NCBI RefSeq assembly: GCF_947623445.1
Contig: NC_135244.1
Location: forward strand, 186,001-250,000
Direction of reading: 5' to 3'
DNA from: Clavelina lepadiformis
Taxonomy: Eukaryota > Chordata > Ascidiacea > Aplousobranchia > Clavelinidae
Length of the DNA stretch: 64,000 nt
The notes below the pieces were generated by a model. The model was not told the DNA's origin. It did not search any database and saw nothing but the letters and a program-made list of their open reading frames with translations. The position numbers were made by a program, and so were the translations under genes. Each line of letters starts with the position of its first letter. Within the stretch, counting starts at the first letter, position 1. Positions 59,467-64,000 of this stretch are shown piece after piece.

Positions 59467-60985
59467 AGCTTCATACGAAGTTGCTCTAACGCTCGCAAAA
59501 CATGGAAAAGCTTTTCGAGACGGGGAGATTGTAAAAGAGTGTGCGATTAAGATGGCCCTTTCCTTTGGAGATAAAAAAATAGCCAAAAAATTTGAAAACG
59601 TTTCTTTATCTCATCAAACCGTTGCAAGAAGAGTGGCAGAATTGAGCGAAAACGTGACTGTGCAATTGAAAGACGTTGTTCAACAATGCAAGTACTTCTC
59701 TTTAGCCTTGGATGAAAGTACTGACATCAGTGACGTTTCCCAGCTTTTGGTTTTCATTCGCACTATTGATAAAAACTTTACTGTATTTGAAGAACTACTC
59801 AAGATATCTCCACTTCGTGGAACTACAAAAGGTATCGACATATATAACAGCCTTGCGTCTGTCGTTGATGCTTATGGAGGATTTGAGAAGTGTGCATGTG
59901 TTGTAACAGATGGTGCCAGGGCAATGACAGGACGAAAGAGAGGACTAGTTGGCATTCTAAAAGATCATGGAGTGAACTGCCCAACATTGCATTGTATCAT
60001 TCACCAAGAAGCACTATGTGCCAAAGTTTTGCAGATGAGTGATGTTATGCTTAGTGTGACGAATATAGTCAACATCATCAAAGGGGGAAACAGAGCCCAG
60101 AGACATAGAAAATTCATCCAGTTCTTAAAAGATGTGGGTGCAGAATATGAAGATGTTCCACTATTCTCAAAAATTCGATGGTTAAGTGCAGGCAAAACAT
60201 TGAAACATTTCTTTTCTTTGCGAAAAGAAATACTAAATTTTCTCCAGAATGAGATAGAAGGGACGACCGAGACATACCAAATTCAGTTGAGTGATGACAA
60301 GTTCATTGGTTCGTTGGCGTTCTTGACAGACATTAGTAATCACTTCAATATCCTAAACATGAAACTGCAAGGTAAGAAACAAAATATTTCTCAATTGGTT
60401 GGACACATTGAAGGTTTTCGCAAGAAACTTGTGCTATTTAAGGCTTCTTTGCAAAGGAATGATGCTACCCACTTTCCTGCATGCAGTGAAGTACTTGGTG
60501 AAAGAAAAAGTATCGATTTTTCTGCATTTTCTAACAAAATTGGTGACATCATCGATGAGTTTAACGACAGATTCGCTGACTTTGATTTGCTGAAAGCACA
60601 AATGGAGCTTTTCAACAATCCAATGGAAATAGTTATAGAATCCCAACCATCTTACGTTCAGCAAGAACTATGTGAATTGCAGTCAGACCCTTTTCTTCTT
60701 TCACGTAAGAATGAGCGTTACGACGCCTTTTGGAGGCTTTTAAGCAACGAACAGTTTCCACGATTAAACGACTTCGCACTGAAGATATGCTCCATGTTTG
60801 GTAGCACATACATATGTGAAAGCACTTTCTCCATTATGAAGCGATTAAAAAGCGACACACGGAACAGAATGGCTGATGAAACCCTGGATGCCTGCTTACG
60901 TCTGTCGACCACTGAATTTAAAGCAGAGATCGACACCGTATGCAAAAGCAAAAACGCAGAGTCGCAAGCAGAGATTAAAAAGTGA
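59423..60985 (+). CDS. hAT transposase catalytic and dimerisation part, 520 codons
   Basis: This is the longest ORF in the window. It has the hAT RNase-H-like core: LALDESTDISD (first acidic residue, about position 97), VVTDGARAMTGRKRGL (second, about 163), LHCIIHQEALC, and IRWLSAGKTL. The C-terminal hAT dimerisation segment has CESTFSIMKRLKSDTRNRM. It resembles transposase-derived GTF2IRD2/ZBED-type proteins, but the surrounding ends show it is a live-looking transposon copy. The ATG at 59423 follows the A-run; the natural protein would begin at 59170 in the other frame. Confidence 0.9.
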   Translation: MIIGFSKPDSTADLKASYEVALTLAKHGKAFRDGEIVKECAIKMALSFGDKKIAKKFENVSLSHQTVARRVAELSENVTVQLKDVVQQCKYFSLALDESTDISDVSQLLVFIRTIDKNFTVFEELLKISPLRGTTKGIDIYNSLASVVDAYGGFEKCACVVTDGARAMTGRKRGLVGILKDHGVNCPTLHCIIHQEALCAKVLQMSDVMLSVTNIVNIIKGGNRAQRHRKFIQFLKDVGAEYEDVPLFSKIRWLSAGKTLKHFFSLRKEILNFLQNEIEGTTETYQIQLSDDKFIGSLAFLTDISNHFNILNMKLQGKKQNISQLVGHIEGFRKKLVLFKASLQRNDATHFPACSEVLGERKSIDFSAFSNKIGDIIDEFNDRFADFDLLKAQMELFNNPMEIVIESQPSYVQQELCELQSDPFLLSRKNERYDAFWRLLSNEQFPRLNDFALKICSMFGSTYICESTFSIMKRLKSDTRNRMADETLDACLRLSTTEFKAEIDTVCKSKNAESQAEIKK

Positions 60986-61241
60986 GTTAGGCGTGCAGCA
61001 AAACATTAGGTCGATCAGAACAGCAAACTCAGTCCTTTCCTTTCATTCATTTCATTTCATTCATACAACTGTATTTTGTAAGCGACAAGATTTGTTAATG
61101 TTCATAGCCTGCGAACAGTAGTTAACAACGTTTCTACTTTCAGCAACGCGTTATCATTTCTCACTATGCGGCCCGTGAAGTTTTTCTCAGACCCTAATGT
61201 GGCCCTTCATGTTCGCAGTCTTGGACCACCCTGACGTAGGC

Positions 61242-64000
61242 TATTCTGCTATATTATGCCTATCCTATAGAAACGTATTGTCATTGAAGTAACGTATTTC
61301 AATAACGTATACGTTATTGAAATGTTAATTTTTTATACCCAAACAACTTTATCTACAAGTGAAGGTGTTAACTGACAACGCAATGATTTAAGCAATTGTC
61401 GAACAGAGGTGGCAAAGATGGAGAAAGTGGAAAATATGAAGATCATGATTGACTGATTATATGATGAAGTAGCCATGTCAGTGGGGTTAGATAAACCCAA
61501 ACTCCTCCTTGATTCAATGCAAATATCTAGATCTTTTAAAAGTAGTAAAATACAACAAAAACTAAGGCAGTATCCATTCCAAGAAAGCCTGAATTTTAAT
61601 TTTAGCTTTGTCATGGAACCCATCACGGAACGGATGTAAGCAAGCAAAGGATAGCGATTATTTTATGATTTATTTCTTAAATATAGTTGCCATTTTCACT
61701 TACAAAAGTATACGTATTGTACTAAAAAGTGTTATCGTTTCGAAATGACGCCCCTTTTATCGTACAATATATCCTCAAACATTGTAACGCCCGTTTCCAC
61801 GACAATATCTTTGCTACGCTTCAATAAATACGGAAATGGATGACGTTAATGACGTCATACACAAGCTCGCTGTTGAATCAATTGTTCTGGGTTGGGAAGT
61901 GAAGTTTAGCTTGGGTTAAGCTGTCAAGGCATGGTTATTTGTTAGTTTCTTGTAACGTGGTATTAAGAAGGAGTATAAAATCTAATAATTGGTACTAGGC
62001 TTAGGCCTTAAGCTACCAGAGTTCGTGCAGCAGTTCCACAGTCTATTGTGGGGCCAACCGTTCAAGTAACCTGCGCCGTAGATGGGCTAAATTCCAGACT
62101 TCTGTACTTGCTGACTTAAGGAATTTTCATTGTTAGGTCACTAACCTGGACTATCAATCATTTCATTTTTTGTCAAAAGCGCGATATTGACGAAAAATCA
62201 AGCTAGTTGTTACTAAACAGCTAGTTGGAATAAGTAGAGAACCCTATACGGTACCATGTCTACACTTGATTAGCGCATATGTTCAGACCGGACAGGAAAA
62301 CAAGCATTTTTTGGCCAGAAACAAGCCTAGGCCATTTGTATAGGCCTATGCCTAGGTACTTGTCTTTATGCTCTGAAGCTTGAAGCTAATTCTTTACGTA
62401 TGTAATTGGCTTTTAGACAACCAACTTCGCCTTATTTCTTGAACGATAGGCTAGTGACATGCTTAAGGTGCGTAATTTTGCACTTAATGACTTGAAAAGA
62501 ATTTCTGTGTACTTAATTTTTAAATTCAGCATCTAGGCCTAGTTCACCGACTGCCAGTTACCGATTTGGAAATAGCTACTTCAGTAAACGGCTAGTCAGT
62601 TACGCAATTGATATTTTCTTACTTCGATAAATGGCAGCCTAAGTTTCAACTTAAAACGACATACTATATTTTCCAACGCGTAAATTAACTTAAAAATAAT
62701 CCCCTCTGACCAAAACTCTCGCTTCTCATGATTGAAATATTAATCCTTTTTTAAATTGCAAACTTTCTGGGCATCGAATTGCAAAGATATCACTCAGGTG
62801 GGTAACATACAAATTCCTTTACACAGTAAAGAAAAAGGTTGCATAGTTTTTATTTTACAGTGCTTTAAATCCTACGCATTGGTTTCGTTCGACATGCGAT
62901 TACATTAAGTGGTCATTAAGTTTAAGTGGGAGTTTGTGCAAATCAGAAAATCATAGAGGTCAACCCAAACAAACACCAAATCTATTCATATAAGCACCAA
63001 ATGAAAAAATTTTATCAAAAAGTTTCCACATATTGCTTGTAATGTGTATAATTTCTAAAAATTAATTATCAAATGGAGATTTGAACAGCAAAATGCTTAC
63101 ATTAATTATTTTCGATAAGTAATGTTCACTCTAGTTTAGCGTACATGGGAAAATAGAACATTTCTTAACGAAATCGATAAAATAATATGTAACATTGTAT
63201 TCGAGGTCACCGTTGTTAGTATTCTTGTTCATTCAAATCTTTCACACAGGTGATATCGATATTTGGCCGATAAATCTATTCGGATTTGGGTTCATATCAG
63301 ACTATACATTACTATGTAATTGCGCACTTCTATTTCATCCCAGCATTTTTGTACCCGCACTTGACATTTTTGATTGTTTGGCGCACGCAAGATCTTGCTG
63401 AAAAAGGTGATACACTGCACTCCAGCTTTACCACAAGTCCAGATTAGAGAGTGTTGCCTAGAGTTTTTCGGTAAGCCCAACTGGAAAGTGAAGCAGTTTT
63501 TGACAACAAATCGTGCGTGCAAGGTTTTGGCGTGATGGCGTGCACTGAAGTTTTAATTTTTTGTTTACTTATTGTAAAATGGCATTCAAACAATCAGCTT
63601 TTCTTTGTTTATTTATTATAAGACGTAAAGATAAAAAAAATTGCCATACACATTGATGAACATCGTTCGTGTAGGTGCCATACTTTCCACTATGGTCGGT
63701 GAGAAGTCACGCGTTTAGAGATTAATATTTTGGCATTATGGTAGGAACTGCTATCTTAAGTCTTTTGTGTAAACTGGTAGTGACACAGGCAGCTTTCTCT
63801 TTGTTTATTTTAAATCGGTTTGAATGTGATGACATTTCGTGTGTGGTTGCCCTTTTCATTATCACTTCAAGTAAAATGAATTAACTGCATAAACCTCAGA
63901 CAAAACTGTCTTCTTGTGTACTGCAAATGATTGTAAAATTATCATATATCGGTTACTAAGAAGCCTAGACCTCAAAGTTGATTGTAAAACGTAATCCCAA
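61242..64000. other. Right-hand intergenic region
   Basis: AT-rich DNA with no supported gene. It includes the second copy of the diverged repeat (63390-63690). Confidence 0.5.
63390..63690. repeat. Diverged interspersed repeat, copy 2
   Basis: Collinear with 11288-11590 (aaatcgtgcgtgcaa; ggcattcaaaca; ttctttgtttatttattata; attgatgaacatcgttcgtg), same orientation. Old and patchy. Confidence 0.5.

Larger units (their letters stand above)
58834..61233 (+). mobile_element. hAT transposon (Charlie-like), 2400 bp, near-intact
   Basis: Terminal inverted repeats are cagggtggtccaa and its exact complement (13/13). It is flanked by a perfect 8-bp target duplication, acgtaggc, at 58826-58833 and 61234-61241. 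Subterminal DNA is rich in gcggcccgcg words at both ends, typical of Charlie-type hATs. Inside are a zinc-finger ORF and a 520-codon transposase ORF. Perfect ends and duplication argue for a recent jump. Confidence 0.95.

Noticed and set aside
59170..60985. Domesticated host gene of ZBED/GTF2IRD2 type
   Set aside because: Perfect terminal repeats and a perfect 8-bp duplication surround it, so it is a transposon copy, not a tamed gene.

Overview
The window is animal nuclear DNA: AT-rich, with short GT-AG introns, multi-exon genes on both strands, DNA transposons and small tandem repeats. The gene families (thioester/alpha-2-macroglobulin proteins, LRRC45, a CYP2-type P450 and retinol-dehydrogenase-like SDRs) fit a compact invertebrate chordate genome. 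A solitary tunicate (Ciona-like) is my best guess. This is inference from gene content, intron size and the abundance of TGACGT words, not a database identification.

Layout, left to right. (1) 307-4382, minus strand: the 5' two thirds of a CD109/A2M/TEP-type gene that runs off the left edge. (2) 8468-11026, minus: a complete nine-exon LRRC45 gene. (3) 16377-27945, plus: a complete 36-exon paralogue of gene 1, divergent from it, whose predicted protein carries a GCGEQ thioester and ends in a thrombospondin type-1 repeat plus a LamG/concanavalin-like domain. (4) 30279-33316, minus: a complete nine-exon CYP2-clan P450. (5) 37958-57127: a cluster of retinol-dehydrogenase-like SDR genes. Two are complete on the minus strand (A, B) and two on the plus strand (C, D), with one pseudogene (E) and several fragments. 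(6) 58834-61233: a young hAT (Charlie-like) transposon with perfect terminal repeats and a perfect 8-bp target duplication. The rest is intergenic DNA with MITEs, satellites and diverged repeats.

The main discovery candidate is in the two TEP genes. At the position of the protease-bait region, the plus gene has five consecutive alternative exons (20150-22736). Each has a different variable segment followed by the conserved FPETW motif, and all share the same splice phases. Each is 1 mod 3 in length, so splicing in exactly one keeps the frame, while none or two break it. The minus paralogue shows at least two such exons before the window ends. One locus could therefore make several bait versions on one thioester scaffold. 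The same two genes share a 180-bp stretch covering exon 13 that is identical at all but one base while neighbouring exons have diverged, which looks like gene conversion between inverted paralogues.

A second theme is the SDR cluster. Gene C keeps the Asn-Ser-Tyr-Lys catalytic residues. Gene D has lost Lys, gene A has lost Tyr and Lys, and gene B has lost all four, yet all four reading frames and splice sites are intact. This suggests a set of pseudoenzymes evolving beside one active enzyme. Exon coordinates were worked out by hand from splice sites and reading frame, so single boundaries could be off by a base or two.
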